From: a virus
Direction: 5' to 3' (one strand)
Virus record (IMG/VR): IMGVR_UViG_3300025086_000198
Coordinates: 1-26,421 of that record
Length of the DNA stretch: 26,421 nucleotides
In this document: positions 14,956 through 20,900 of the stretch, in pieces
Position numbering within the stretch: the stretch's first letter is position 1
Layout of the letters: each line of letters begins with the position of its first letter
Notes under the pieces: model-generated
What the model was told of the DNA's origin: nothing
Databases searched by the model: none
Seen by the model: only the letters and a program-made list of their open reading frames with translations
Program-made: the position numbers and the translations under genes

Positions 14956-15222
14956 ATGGAATTTTTCGCCTCTACTACCCCTGCCGTCACCCTCGCCAAT
15001 ATGCGCTACATCACCGCTGATGCGATGGAACACTTTCGCCGTCTCCGTCACCTTACCTGCCCTGAGTCCCGTGCCTTCCACCTGAGCAAGCTCGCCAAGC
15101 TCGAGCAGGCCATGCAGTCCCTCGAATCGGACTTCTGCGTGGGGGCCATGCCCTCAAGCGTGGGGTTCGACCTCGCACCGAATGAGTGGTGGTTTGACGT
15201 CGATTGGCCGTCTGCCAACTGA
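14956..15222 (+). CDS. Unknown early protein
   Basis: This 88-residue protein starts MEFFASTTPAVTLANMRYIT, has a helical centre with HFRRLRHLTCPESRAFHLSK and ends NEWWFDVDWPSAN. It is mixed in charge, with two Cys and no membrane segment. It is the first gene after inverted-repeat copy 2 and the only clear coding frame before the tRNA-like RNA. No homologous family comes to mind. Confidence 0.68.
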   Translation: MEFFASTTPAVTLANMRYITADAMEHFRRLRHLTCPESRAFHLSKLAKLEQAMQSLESDFCVGAMPSSVGFDLAPNEWWFDVDWPSAN

Positions 15223-15281
15223 TAACCGATAAGTCCCACGGAGGCTGTATCCGTAGCAGAGGGAGGACGCTCCTAACTGCG

Positions 15282-15366
15282 AAACAGGCAGAACCTGTTT
15301 AGGCACACACTGGTGACCAACGCTCCGAAAAGAGCAACGGTGGAGGTTCGATTCCTCTTGTGTCTC
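15282..15366 (+). ncRNA. tRNA-like RNA 1: acceptor stem plus T arm, no proper D arm
   Basis: A 7-bp hairpin AAACAGG/CCTGTTT (15282-15300) is followed at once by a tRNA-like unit. The acceptor strand AGGCACA (15301-15307) pairs over all 7 positions with TGTGTCT (15359-15365), including one G-T. A T arm GGAGG-TTCGATT-CCTCT lies at 15342-15358. In between is only one hairpin (GCTC/GAGC with loop CGAAAA, plus ACC/GGT outside), with 34 bases where a tRNA needs about 41, and no D stem. It fills the gap between two coding genes. It could be a decayed tRNA, a D-armless tRNA or a functional tRNA mimic. Confidence 0.55.
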
Positions 15367-15386
15367 TAACCCTTAAACCCCGAACA

Positions 15387-15533
15387 ATGACACGTTCAAA
15401 CTTCGCCCTCCTGACTATGTTGGGCATCATCCTGCTCGCCTGCCTGGTGTCCTCGTGCGCCACCACCGAGTACACTTCAAGCACCTATCGCCACCACAAC
15501 CACGGGACGTGCGATGCATACCAAAACCCCTGA
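15387..15533 (+). CDS. Small putative lipoprotein (48 residues)
   Basis: The frame reads MTRSNFALLTMLGIILLACL, then VSSCATTEYTSS and a His-rich tail. The N-terminus is a lipoprotein signal peptide with the lipobox LVSSC, predicting cleavage before Cys24 and a mature peptide of 25 residues. It starts after a CCCTTAAACCCCGAACA leader. Small phage lipoproteins often act in superinfection exclusion or as spanin-like subunits. It lies in the early arm, which favours the former, but that is inference. Confidence 0.65.
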   Translation: MTRSNFALLTMLGIILLACLVSSCATTEYTSSTYRHHNHGTCDAYQNP

Positions 15534-15537
15534 AACC

Positions 15538-15927
15538 ATGACTGAAATGCAACTCGGATACATCCCACACGATGACATGCCCGTGAACCTGTACTTGGGT
15601 CCGATGTCTCAAGCCAACTACGATGCCCTGTGGGACTACCAAAAGAGGGCAGGTTCCTTCGCATCCGCAATCATCAATGCGTTCTGGCACGCTGACGGCA
15701 ACAACCGAATCAAGCTTCTCGATGCTTTCCCATGGCTGTTCGTTCTTCGCGAGGACATGATCGCGGAAGCGGAGACGTGGTGGGAAGAGTACGATGACGA
15801 GAACAAGGTCTGCGAAACCTGCGATGGCAACGGCTCCTACCTCACGGGCCACTACGCCGACCCCAACTCCCGCGAGGTCACCTGCCCTGACTGCGACACC
15901 CACGACCCTGACACCCGCGACCGATGA
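15538..15927 (+). CDS. Unknown early protein with DnaJ-type zinc-ribbon tail
   Basis: This 129-residue protein starts MTEMQLGYIPHDDMPVNLYL and has a helical alpha/beta N-terminal two-thirds. It ends with CETCDGNGSY (Cys92, Cys95) and CPDCDTHD (Cys116, Cys119), the CxxCxGxG...CPxC layout of DnaJ-like zinc ribbons. ATG 15538 is preferred because the previous gene ends at 15533; an upstream in-frame ATG at 15514 would overlap it. The ribbon suggests zinc-dependent protein or nucleic acid contact. The N-terminal part is not recognised. Confidence 0.68.
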   Translation: MTEMQLGYIPHDDMPVNLYLGPMSQANYDALWDYQKRAGSFASAIINAFWHADGNNRIKLLDAFPWLFVLREDMIAEAETWWEEYDDENKVCETCDGNGSYLTGHYADPNSREVTCPDCDTHDPDTRDR

Positions 15928-16070
15928 AAGACCTCACACTCGAACAACAGGCGGACCTATCCCGCGCCCTAAAAGAAGCTGAATACGCCGCCCGCCGCGC
16001 TCTGAAACAGGCCATCCGCGCCTCACACAGAGGCACCATGGGCGACCCCATGAGGCCGACAACTCGATGA
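15924..16070 (+). CDS. 48-residue basic helical protein
   Basis: The short frame MKDLTLEQQADLSRALKEAE continues into an Ala/Arg-rich helix and ends PMRPTTR. Its ATG overlaps the previous stop (ATGA at 15924-15927), which supports translation. The amphipathic, basic helix could bind nucleic acid or a partner protein. Unknown function. Confidence 0.55.
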   Translation: MKDLTLEQQADLSRALKEAEYAARRALKQAIRASHRGTMGDPMRPTTR

Positions 16071-16080
16071 ACCCTTAGTA

Positions 16081-16134
16081 TCTCTTAGTATATATACTCT
16101 CTTCATTTATGAAGAGTATATATACTTAGAGAGA
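16081..16134 (+). promoter_or_regulatory. Inverted-repeat leader element, copy 3
   Basis: The inner arms AGTATATATACTCT (16087-16100) and AGAGTATATATACT (16113-16126) pair perfectly over 14 bp. The loop itself folds as CTTCAT-TT-ATGAAG, giving an almost continuous hairpin. It precedes four tandem CCCCAAA units and the ATG at 16172. Confidence 0.85.
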
Positions 16135-16138
16135 CTTA

Positions 16139-16166
16139 CCCCAAACCCCAAACCCCAAACCCCAAA
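16139..16166 (+). repeat. Four tandem CCCCAAA units in the leader
   Basis: Four perfect 7-base CCCCAAA units lie directly upstream of a start codon, between the inverted repeat and ATG 16172. Shorter versions (CCCTAAACCCC, CCCCAACCCC, CCCTGAACCCC) stand before other early genes, so the array is an expanded form of a common unstructured, C/A-rich leader that takes the place of a Shine-Dalgarno site. Confidence 0.9.
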
Positions 16167-16171
16167 CCACC

Positions 16172-16558
16172 ATGGCAAAGAGACAACGAAAGAACGACGG
16201 TTACGCCGCAAAGGTCGAACAATGGACCGACCACCTGAACCTCGCCCTCAAGGGAGAAGGCCGCTACTCCATCGAGCGGTGCGAAGAAAGCCTGACCTAC
16301 TTCAAGGGCAAGCGGGCCGCATACATAGCCAAGCACGGAGAGACCTCCGAGGCCGATGTCCAATCCGCTAAAGACCGCGCCATCCGCAAGTGCAAGGAGC
16401 GGTTCGAGGGCCTGAACGAGAGCGAGCGAATGTTGCTTGCCAACAAGGTCATCAAGGATGCCGCAGACATAGGCATCAGCGTGAACGAAACGATGGCCTT
16501 CCTCAAGGACGCGGAGGTCATGAACGACACCGAATTGATTCACTCCCTTACCTTTTAG
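16172..16558 (+). CDS. Unknown early helical protein
   Basis: This 128-residue basic protein starts MAKRQRKNDGYAAKVEQWTD and is helical throughout, with IERCEESLTYFKGKRAAYIA in the first half. A second helical part, LLANKVIKDAADIGISVNET, ends in NDTELIHSL. The basic N-terminus and helical content would suit a nucleic-acid or RNA-polymerase binding role, but no family is recognised. It is a single-gene unit between inverted-repeat copies 3 and 4. Confidence 0.68.
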   Translation: MAKRQRKNDGYAAKVEQWTDHLNLALKGEGRYSIERCEESLTYFKGKRAAYIAKHGETSEADVQSAKDRAIRKCKERFEGLNESERMLLANKVIKDAADIGISVNETMAFLKDAEVMNDTELIHSLTF

Positions 16559-16608
16559 ACACTCTAATAATACTCTGAACAAAGTGAAGAGTATTATATA
16601 GAGAGTCT
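16557..16608 (+). promoter_or_regulatory. Inverted-repeat leader element, copy 4
   Basis: The inner arms TAATACTCT (16568-16576) and AGAGTATTA (16588-16596) pair perfectly. They differ from other copies at compensating positions on both sides. The outer arms AGACACTCTA/TAGAGAGTCT keep a single A-A mismatch. Its left arm overlaps the stop codon of the preceding gene. Confidence 0.85.
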
Positions 16609-16629
16609 TAACCCTAAACCCCAACCCCA

Positions 16630-17367
16630 ATGGCAAAAGTTCCATCTCGAATTGCATGGCATGACGGCAACGTACTGCACGTCATCCGCCTCGGCAAGAC
16701 CACCAACGCCAAGATTGCCCGCCCTACGGACAAGGTGTTGCAGACGTATCACTTCGACCTTCGACAGCTGGCCCTCGTGCGGTCGCACCTCGACAGCACG
16801 AGCAAGTTCAGTATGAAGCAGTTCTTCGACCTCGACGAGGCGTGCTGTCTCGACTGCCCGCTGTCCAACAACTCTGGCAACGGCAAGTGCTACACCCACA
16901 AGGTCGGGCAGTACAAGGGCTTCCTGTCCATGCTCCGCTCCATATGCAACAAGGACGAAGTGTTCTACGGACTCGATGAGGTGGACCGATTGGGCATCAA
17001 GCAGATGGCAGAGCGTGCTGACTTCATCCGCTTCGGCACATACGGTGAGCCTTCCCTGCTCCCCATCGACCTTGTGGGCGACATCGTGGTGGCAGGGCAA
17101 TGCAAGTGGACGGGGTACACACACCAGGCTCGCAAGCCTTGGGCGCAAGACTACTCCCAATACTTCATGGCATCGGCCCACTCTGACAAGGACGCCGCAT
17201 CCATCACGGGGTGGAGGGCCTTCGTCTGCACCGAACCCGACGACACTTCGACGGGGGTGCAATGCCCTGCATCCAAAGAGTTCAGCGTCTCCCACTGCGC
17301 AAAGTGCGGGCTATGCTCAGGGATCTCGGGCATAGGCAAGAAGAACATCAAAATCAATATGCACTGA
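16630..17367 (+). CDS. Conserved phage protein with two cysteine clusters, function unknown
   Basis: This 245-residue protein has a first Cys group ACCLDCPLSN...GKCYTHK (Cys72, 73, 76, 87) and a C-terminal group QCPASKEFSVSHCAKCGLCS (Cys212, 223, 226, 229). Between them lie FIRFGTYGEPSLLPIDLVGD (about 132-151) and a WTGYTHQ motif (160-166). I recognise the combination of a CxxCP...CY start, a YGEP/YGDP segment, WTGYTHQ and a terminal CxxCxxC as a family spread through phages and plasmids of several phyla. I know no experimentally assigned function. The Cys sets suggest zinc or an iron-sulfur centre. It starts at ATG 16630 after copy 4 and a CCCTAAACCCCAACCCC leader. Confidence 0.75.
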   Translation: MAKVPSRIAWHDGNVLHVIRLGKTTNAKIARPTDKVLQTYHFDLRQLALVRSHLDSTSKFSMKQFFDLDEACCLDCPLSNNSGNGKCYTHKVGQYKGFLSMLRSICNKDEVFYGLDEVDRLGIKQMAERADFIRFGTYGEPSLLPIDLVGDIVVAGQCKWTGYTHQARKPWAQDYSQYFMASAHSDKDAASITGWRAFVCTEPDDTSTGVQCPASKEFSVSHCAKCGLCSGISGIGKKNIKINMH

Positions 17368-17368
17368 C

Positions 17369-17539
17369 ATGAAAAAGAAACGTCTGTCCAAGGTGTGCCG
17401 TGGTCTCGGCATCACCTCTCCCGAGGGCATCCGCATACTCGGTCTCTACGGTCGCAAGATTGTGCGCAGACCCAACACAAAACTGTCACGCTTGGAACGT
17501 GCGGTTATCACCGTTCACACATTCATCTTCAACAACTGA
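17369..17539 (+). CDS. 56-residue basic protein, unknown
   Basis: The frame reads MKKKRLSKVCRGLGITSPEG, then IRILGLYGRKIVRRPNTKLS and a C-terminal helix/strand ending HTFIFNN. It is very basic (about 15 Lys/Arg). It begins one base after the previous stop and is followed one base later by the next start (TGACATG spacing), an operon arrangement that supports it. Possibly nucleic-acid binding. Confidence 0.58.
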   Translation: MKKKRLSKVCRGLGITSPEGIRILGLYGRKIVRRPNTKLSRLERAVITVHTFIFNN

Positions 17540-17540
17540 C

Positions 17541-17759
17541 ATGACAAAAGCAGAACTCATCAAGGCCCTCGACGGCATCCCTGACGCTACCCCGCTGTAT
17601 GTATGGGTACAATCCACTCATGACATTTACGGCATTGACATGGACGTCATCGACCGTGAAGACGGAAGCATTCACGAAGTACACCTGAACGTCTACGACG
17701 GAACCAATGAGCATGAGCAGGAGATGCAAGAGCTTAACGCACACCTCGGACGGATATAA
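17541..17759 (+). CDS. Small acidic protein, unknown
   Basis: This 72-residue protein starts MTKAELIKALDGIPDATPLY, is rich in acidic residues and ends MQELNAHLGRI. An N-terminal MTKxELIxxLxxxPD...PVYV-like pattern is shared by many small phage proteins of unknown role. The ATG at 17541 comes directly after the previous stop; the frame is open further upstream but overlaps the preceding basic gene. Confidence 0.68.
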   Translation: MTKAELIKALDGIPDATPLYVWVQSTHDIYGIDMDVIDREDGSIHEVHLNVYDGTNEHEQEMQELNAHLGRI

Positions 17760-17787
17760 TCAACTTGTCGAAATGCTCTGAACCATT

Positions 17788-17842
17788 AGATACTCTATAG
17801 ATATACTCTGAACATAGTGAAGAGTATATATATAGAGAATCT
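17788..17842 (+). promoter_or_regulatory. Inverted-repeat leader element, copy 5
   Basis: The inner arms ATATACTCT (17801-17809) and AGAGTATAT (17821-17829) are perfect around GAACATAGTGA. The outer arms AGATACTCTA/TAGAGAATCT keep the same central A-A mismatch. A CCCTGAACCCCA leader and ATG 17861 follow. Confidence 0.85.
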
Positions 17843-17860
17843 TAGAAACCCTGAACCCCA

Positions 17861-18133
17861 ATGACTGAAGTATTACCCCTCCGAACCCTTTACCGCCGCC
17901 GCTGTGACATCACAGGTGAAGGCATGAACTCAGGATACTGCATCTGCGAAGGAGCGATGTACATCAAGAGTGAGAAACACCTCAGCGAACACATCACCAA
18001 CGAGACGGACTACGCTTCGGTGGAGGATGCCTACGAAGACGACTATTACTACTACACAGAATGGGAAGACGACCTCGAAGACGGGGACACCTACTACGAT
18101 GCAGACGGAAACGAATACACACACAACGCATGA
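17861..18133 (+). CDS. Conserved small phage protein (RCDITGEGMNSGY motif)
   Basis: This 90-residue protein has RCDITGEGMNSGYCICEGAM near the N-terminus, then a Tyr/Asp/Glu-rich tail (VEDAYEDDYYYYTEWEDDLE). A CxxTGEGMxxGY start with a YYYYTEWED tail recurs in phages of Bacteroidota and others; I recall the family but no function. Three Cys in the first third may bind zinc. It is the first gene behind inverted-repeat copy 5. Confidence 0.75.
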   Translation: MTEVLPLRTLYRRRCDITGEGMNSGYCICEGAMYIKSEKHLSEHITNETDYASVEDAYEDDYYYYTEWEDDLEDGDTYYDADGNEYTHNA

Positions 18134-18591
18134 CTGACAGACAAGTAAACGCCAAGGTCATCTATCCTACCCTTGGCTACACCGTACTCAGTACGGGACA
18201 GGATATCCGCCGCGACGAGAACGTCGAGGTCATCATTCACGTTGGACACGGCGCTCACGGCAGGTGGTGGTTCGAGTTCTACGACAGTAAGACAGAGGGG
18301 GAGGCGTACTACGCCGAGGGAGAACTCGAGGTTGAGGAGGGCAAGTTGGTGGGGTACGATGGTGTCGGAAGCCTACCGACTGTGGTGATGGACATCGCAC
18401 GAGACAAGTTCGGTGTCGATGTGTCAGAGGTGTACGCTGATGACGGACAGCCCAACGAATACGAGGTGTTCATGTACTGGGTGGACGGCAAGTGCTTCCA
18501 CACCTTACATGACACCCGACAATACATCCACTCCCTCAAGCTCGATCTTGACGCTAACCGCGCCAAGTTCAAAGAGATTCAGAGGAAGTGA
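18130..18591 (+). CDS. Unknown early protein
   Basis: This 153-residue protein starts MTDRQVNAKVIYPTLGYTVL at an ATGA overlap with the previous stop. The N-terminal half looks beta-rich (EVIIHVGHGAHGRWWFEFYD), and the C-terminal part is helical and basic (LDLDANRAKFKEIQRK). No family is recognised. The start is fixed by the overlap; the frame is open further upstream within the previous gene. Confidence 0.68.
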   Translation: MTDRQVNAKVIYPTLGYTVLSTGQDIRRDENVEVIIHVGHGAHGRWWFEFYDSKTEGEAYYAEGELEVEEGKLVGYDGVGSLPTVVMDIARDKFGVDVSEVYADDGQPNEYEVFMYWVDGKCFHTLHDTRQYIHSLKLDLDANRAKFKEIQRK

Positions 18592-18593
18592 CT

Positions 18594-18725
18594 GTGGTGG
18601 GGACCACGGGGTAGAGGGTGAGAGCGCACCACCCATTTGGATAATTCATCGTGCGCCGAGGGGGTGAGAGGCCCCTACATGATGCGAACGGTTTAGCCAA
18701 GAGGGTTCGAGTCCCTCCCGCATCA
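18594..18725 (+). ncRNA. tRNA-like RNA 2: hairpin chain ending in an acceptor/T-arm minihelix
   Basis: Starting three bases after a stop codon there are hairpins GTGGT/ACCAC (18594-18607), GCGCAC/GTGCGC (18624-18656) and AGGGG/CCCCT (18659-18676). Then comes GATGCG (18681-18686) paired with CGCATC (18719-18724), closing a perfect T arm GAGGG-TTCGAGT-CCCTC (18701-18717). Only 13 bases separate the acceptor strand from the T arm, so both the D and anticodon arms are absent. This is a bare minihelix of the kind that RNase P, CCA-adding enzyme and EF-Tu can recognise. It may be a relic of tRNA decay or a tRNA mimic. Confidence 0.5.
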
Positions 18726-18751
18726 CATGAGTAATACACGAGGCTCTCCGC

Positions 18752-18952
18752 ATGGGGCCACCGTTCATGCGCAAGCTAAGATTCTGGCGAGTAGAGACTA
18801 CCCACGTTTCGGGGTACACCGCTCCCCTCTTCTACGTCTTCACTGAGGAGAAGCGTAAAGAGAAAGCACAGGCCAAGGCCATTGAGATTGCAAAGTCTCA
18901 GAGCCGATTGGCTGACTTCCCTCAATACACCTTCACCGCACACGAGGTGTGA
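18752..18952 (+). CDS. Small basic protein, unknown
   Basis: This 66-residue protein contains MRKLRFWRVETTHVSGYTAP, then a Lys/Glu/Ala-rich helix and ends TFTAHEV. ATG 18767 would drop the first five residues and is an equally good start. It stands alone between two RNA features, and no family is recognised. Confidence 0.55.
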   Translation: MGPPFMRKLRFWRVETTHVSGYTAPLFYVFTEEKRKEKAQAKAIEIAKSQSRLADFPQYTFTAHEV

Positions 18953-18959
18953 TGGGGTG

Positions 18960-19032
18960 GCCCACGTAGCTCAGGGGATAGAGCAACTGCCTTCTAAGCA
19001 GTCGGTCGCAGGTTCGAGTCCTGCCGTGGGTA
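18960..19032 (+). tRNA. tRNA-Arg (anticodon TCT)
   Basis: A complete 73-base cloverleaf can be drawn. The acceptor is GCCCACG/CGTGGGT, the D stem GCTC/GAGC, the anticodon arm ACTGC-CTTCTAA-GCAGT with TCT at 18993-18995, the variable loop CGGTC, and the T arm GCAGG-TTCGAGT-CCTGC, with discriminator A. CCA is not encoded. It reads AGA codons. It lies between two small early genes, on the same strand. Confidence 0.97.
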
Positions 19033-19057
19033 CTAACACAGACCACAGACAAAAAAA

Positions 19058-19198
19058 ATGACTGAAGAACAAGCACGAAACCTCGCCAACGATTGCGTCA
19101 ACGCACTTGTCGATGCAGGTGTACTCGAAGAGCAAAGAGATTTTTTTGCCTTGGACATCATTACCGAGCGCATCTTGGTAAACACACAGAACGAATGA
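19058..19198 (+). CDS. 46-residue acidic helical protein
   Basis: The frame reads MTEEQARNLANDCVNALVDA, then GVLEEQRDFFALDIITERIL and ends NTQNE. It starts after an A8 run downstream of the tRNA and overlaps the next start by ATGA (19195-19198). Two amphipathic helices are predicted. Function unknown. Confidence 0.6.
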   Translation: MTEEQARNLANDCVNALVDAGVLEEQRDFFALDIITERILVNTQNE

Positions 19199-19509
19199 AA
19201 CATTTTGACAAGACCGTATTGGAAACGGTGAAGCGCGACATCGAAGCCGTTGAGAACATCGGCAGTATGCAGGGGCTGATTGGGTGGTGGTCCGTCACGG
19301 ACAGCCACAACACGGGCCTCGCAGGTGAAGACCAATGGAACTTCGTCACGGATAGCTACCCCAAGTTCGTGGAGTGGGTACTCGAGCGGTGGCTGGAAGG
19401 TCACGCCCACCCGATGGATGACGACCGCAAGATTCACTGGCGAGACATCGATGACTACGAGGTCATGACCGCATACATCGAGGAGATGGGTGGCATCGAC
19501 AACATTTGA
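19195..19509 (+). CDS. Unknown early protein
   Basis: This 104-residue acidic protein starts MKHFDKTVLETVKRDIEAVE and has a Trp-rich middle (GLIGWWSVTDS, then EWVLERWLEG). The ATG overlaps the previous stop (ATGA) and is preferred over an upstream frame extension. The pattern of helix-loop-helix with many acidic residues is common among small phage inhibitors, but nothing specific is recognised. Confidence 0.65.
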   Translation: MKHFDKTVLETVKRDIEAVENIGSMQGLIGWWSVTDSHNTGLAGEDQWNFVTDSYPKFVEWVLERWLEGHAHPMDDDRKIHWRDIDDYEVMTAYIEEMGGIDNI

Positions 19510-19521
19510 CACACAGAACAC

Positions 19522-19743
19522 ATGACACAAGAACAATGCGAGCGGGCAGTCAAGGCCCTGCAAGAAGAGGGATTCCAAGCCTCACCCGTACAGGGAGCGC
19601 CTAACGACCACGGCGTGTGGTTGGACGAGGTGTGGAACGCTGGCCTTGGCGTGGCGACAAGCTTCCGAATCCACGACGAAGAAATTCAATTTTGGGAATC
19701 ACACGCAAATAGAGAGAGATACTTAGAGAGACTTAAACCCTGA
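19522..19743 (+). CDS. Unknown early protein, 3' end overlaps a half repeat element
   Basis: This 73-residue protein starts MTQEQCERAVKALQEEGFQA and has a compact alpha/beta look. Its last codons (NRERYLERLKP) are encoded by sequence matching the right half of inverted-repeat element 3 (19720-19735), so its C-terminus appears to have been read out of a control element. A leader ACACAGAACAC precedes the ATG. Confidence 0.65.
   Translation: MTQEQCERAVKALQEEGFQASPVQGAPNDHGVWLDEVWNAGLGVATSFRIHDEEIQFWESHANRERYLERLKP
19720..19735 (+). promoter_or_regulatory. Solo right half of the inverted-repeat leader element
   Basis: The 16 bases TACTTAGAGAGACTTA are identical to the right flank of copy 3 (16123-16138) and are followed, as in full copies, by AACCCTGAA and a start codon at 19754. 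The left arm is missing and the stretch lies inside the preceding coding sequence. Confidence 0.7.
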
Positions 19744-19753
19744 AACACAACCG

Positions 19754-19888
19754 ATGACTAAGGAGAAAGCCATGAGGATTCTAGAAAGCTCCTCAATATT
19801 CAAGAAGTTTCAAGCCCAAGCTTCAATACAGGAACATCCCTGTCTTGAAAATGAATGGGAACAAGACTTGCACACACAGAACACATGA
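19754..19888 (+). CDS. 44-residue small protein, unknown
   Basis: The frame reads MTKEKAMRILESSSIFKKFQ and ends EQDLHTQNT, after a CCCTGAAACACAACCG leader. It overlaps the next start by ATGA. The tail DLHTQNT reads through the ACACAGAACACATGA stretch that also stands before the neighbouring gene at 19522, so part of it may be a duplicated leader. Confidence 0.5.
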   Translation: MTKEKAMRILESSSIFKKFQAQASIQEHPCLENEWEQDLHTQNT

Positions 19889-20046
19889 CACAAGCACACC
19901 TCGACGAACTACAGTCTCGCATTGACGAGCTGTATGATAGGCTTCTCGATGAGCCTGAGTGCAGGGCGACAGCTATGCTGTTGTCTGCATGCATCGACAA
20001 CTACAATGCAAAACTCAGACTCCTATATCAACCATGCGCCAACTAA
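19885..20046 (+). CDS. 53-residue small helical protein
   Basis: The protein is MTQAHLDELQSRIDELYDRL followed by a second helix (ECRATAMLLSACIDNYNAKL) and a short tail. It looks like a helical hairpin. The start overlaps the previous stop (ATGA), and the end overlaps the sigma-factor start by 13 bases, so it is probably coupled to that gene. A small partner or anti-sigma role is conceivable from position alone. Confidence 0.55.
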   Translation: MTQAHLDELQSRIDELYDRLLDEPECRATAMLLSACIDNYNAKLRLLYQPCAN

Positions 20047-20900
20047 AAATCACACAGAAACTCACCAACCGCGACTGCAAATCCTTAGAAAAATATCTCA
20101 ATGACGTATCACCCATCGGACTCATCGACTCCCAAAGAGAAGTTGAGTTAGCCATCGCTATCAAGCGTGGTGACAAGCGTGCAGAAGAAGAGTTGGTGAG
20201 GGCGAACCTTCGCTTCGTAGTGTCCGTTGCCAAGCAGTATCAGGGGCAGGGGCTGAGGCTCGAAGACCTCATCAACGAGGGCAACCTCGGACTCATCAAG
20301 GCGGCAGGCAGGTTCGACCATACCAAGGGGTTCAAGTTCATCTCTTATGCAGTGTGGTGGATACGTCAGCACATCTTGCAAGGGCTGGCACAGCAAGCCC
20401 GTACCATACGTGTTCCGCAAAACAAGATTGCCACCATCAATAAGATGAGGGCGGCCACCTCTGACTTAATGCAGCTGCACGAACGCAAGCCTACGATCGA
20501 CGAACTCGCCGACTACATCGGTGTCACCCAACAAGAGATTGAGGTTTGCATGGCTTTGCAGAATCGCCCACCCTCTCTCGACGCTCCGATAGGTAACGAC
20601 GTAGACACGAGCGTCATGTCTGAAGTCCTGCCTGACAAAGACAGCCCTCCCCCTGATTGGGAGATGGACTTGATGTCCCTTCGGCAGGACATAGCAGATG
20701 TCTTGGATACGGTAACTCCACGAGAGGCAATGGTCTTGAAGCTGATGTTCGGGATTGACGTGCAGTATGCACACAGCCTGGACGAGATATCAGAGATGCT
20801 TGAGGTCAGCCGTGAGCGAGTGCGACAAATCAAAGACAGAGCCTTGCAGAGACTGCGCCGAGAGTTGGTCAACTCCAAACTGAAAAGCCACCTTGGTTAG
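20034..20900 (+). CDS. rpoD: RpoD-like primary sigma-70 factor (Bacteroidota type)
   Basis: The 288-residue protein is a full-length group 1/2 sigma factor. It begins MRQLKITQKLTNRD, the distinctive start of Bacteroidota RpoD. Region 2 has RANLRFVVSVAKQYQGQGL, DLINEGNLGLIKAAGRF and FKFISYAVWWIRQHILQGL. Region 3 follows, with ERKPTIDELADYIGVTQ. Region 4 has LKLMFGIDVQY and the HTH SLDEISEMLEVSRERVRQIK. The length equals the short Bacteroidota form. It should bind RNA polymerase core and read promoters of the host type or a modified set. The ATG at 20034 matches the family start. Differences from a typical host sequence, such as WEMDL and a long acidic/Pro linker (DKDSPPPDW), suggest a diverged copy. 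It was probably acquired from a host; that is inference. Confidence 0.95.
   Translation: MRQLKITQKLTNRDCKSLEKYLNDVSPIGLIDSQREVELAIAIKRGDKRAEEELVRANLRFVVSVAKQYQGQGLRLEDLINEGNLGLIKAAGRFDHTKGFKFISYAVWWIRQHILQGLAQQARTIRVPQNKIATINKMRAATSDLMQLHERKPTIDELADYIGVTQQEIEVCMALQNRPPSLDAPIGNDVDTSVMSEVLPDKDSPPPDWEMDLMSLRQDIADVLDTVTPREAMVLKLMFGIDVQYAHSLDEISEMLEVSRERVRQIKDRALQRLRRELVNSKLKSHLG

Noticed and set aside
18594-18725. tmRNA or intron-containing tRNA
   Set aside because: The acceptor strands closing the T arm are adjacent (13 bases apart), not at the two ends of a long RNA. There is no tag-peptide frame and no anticodon arm.
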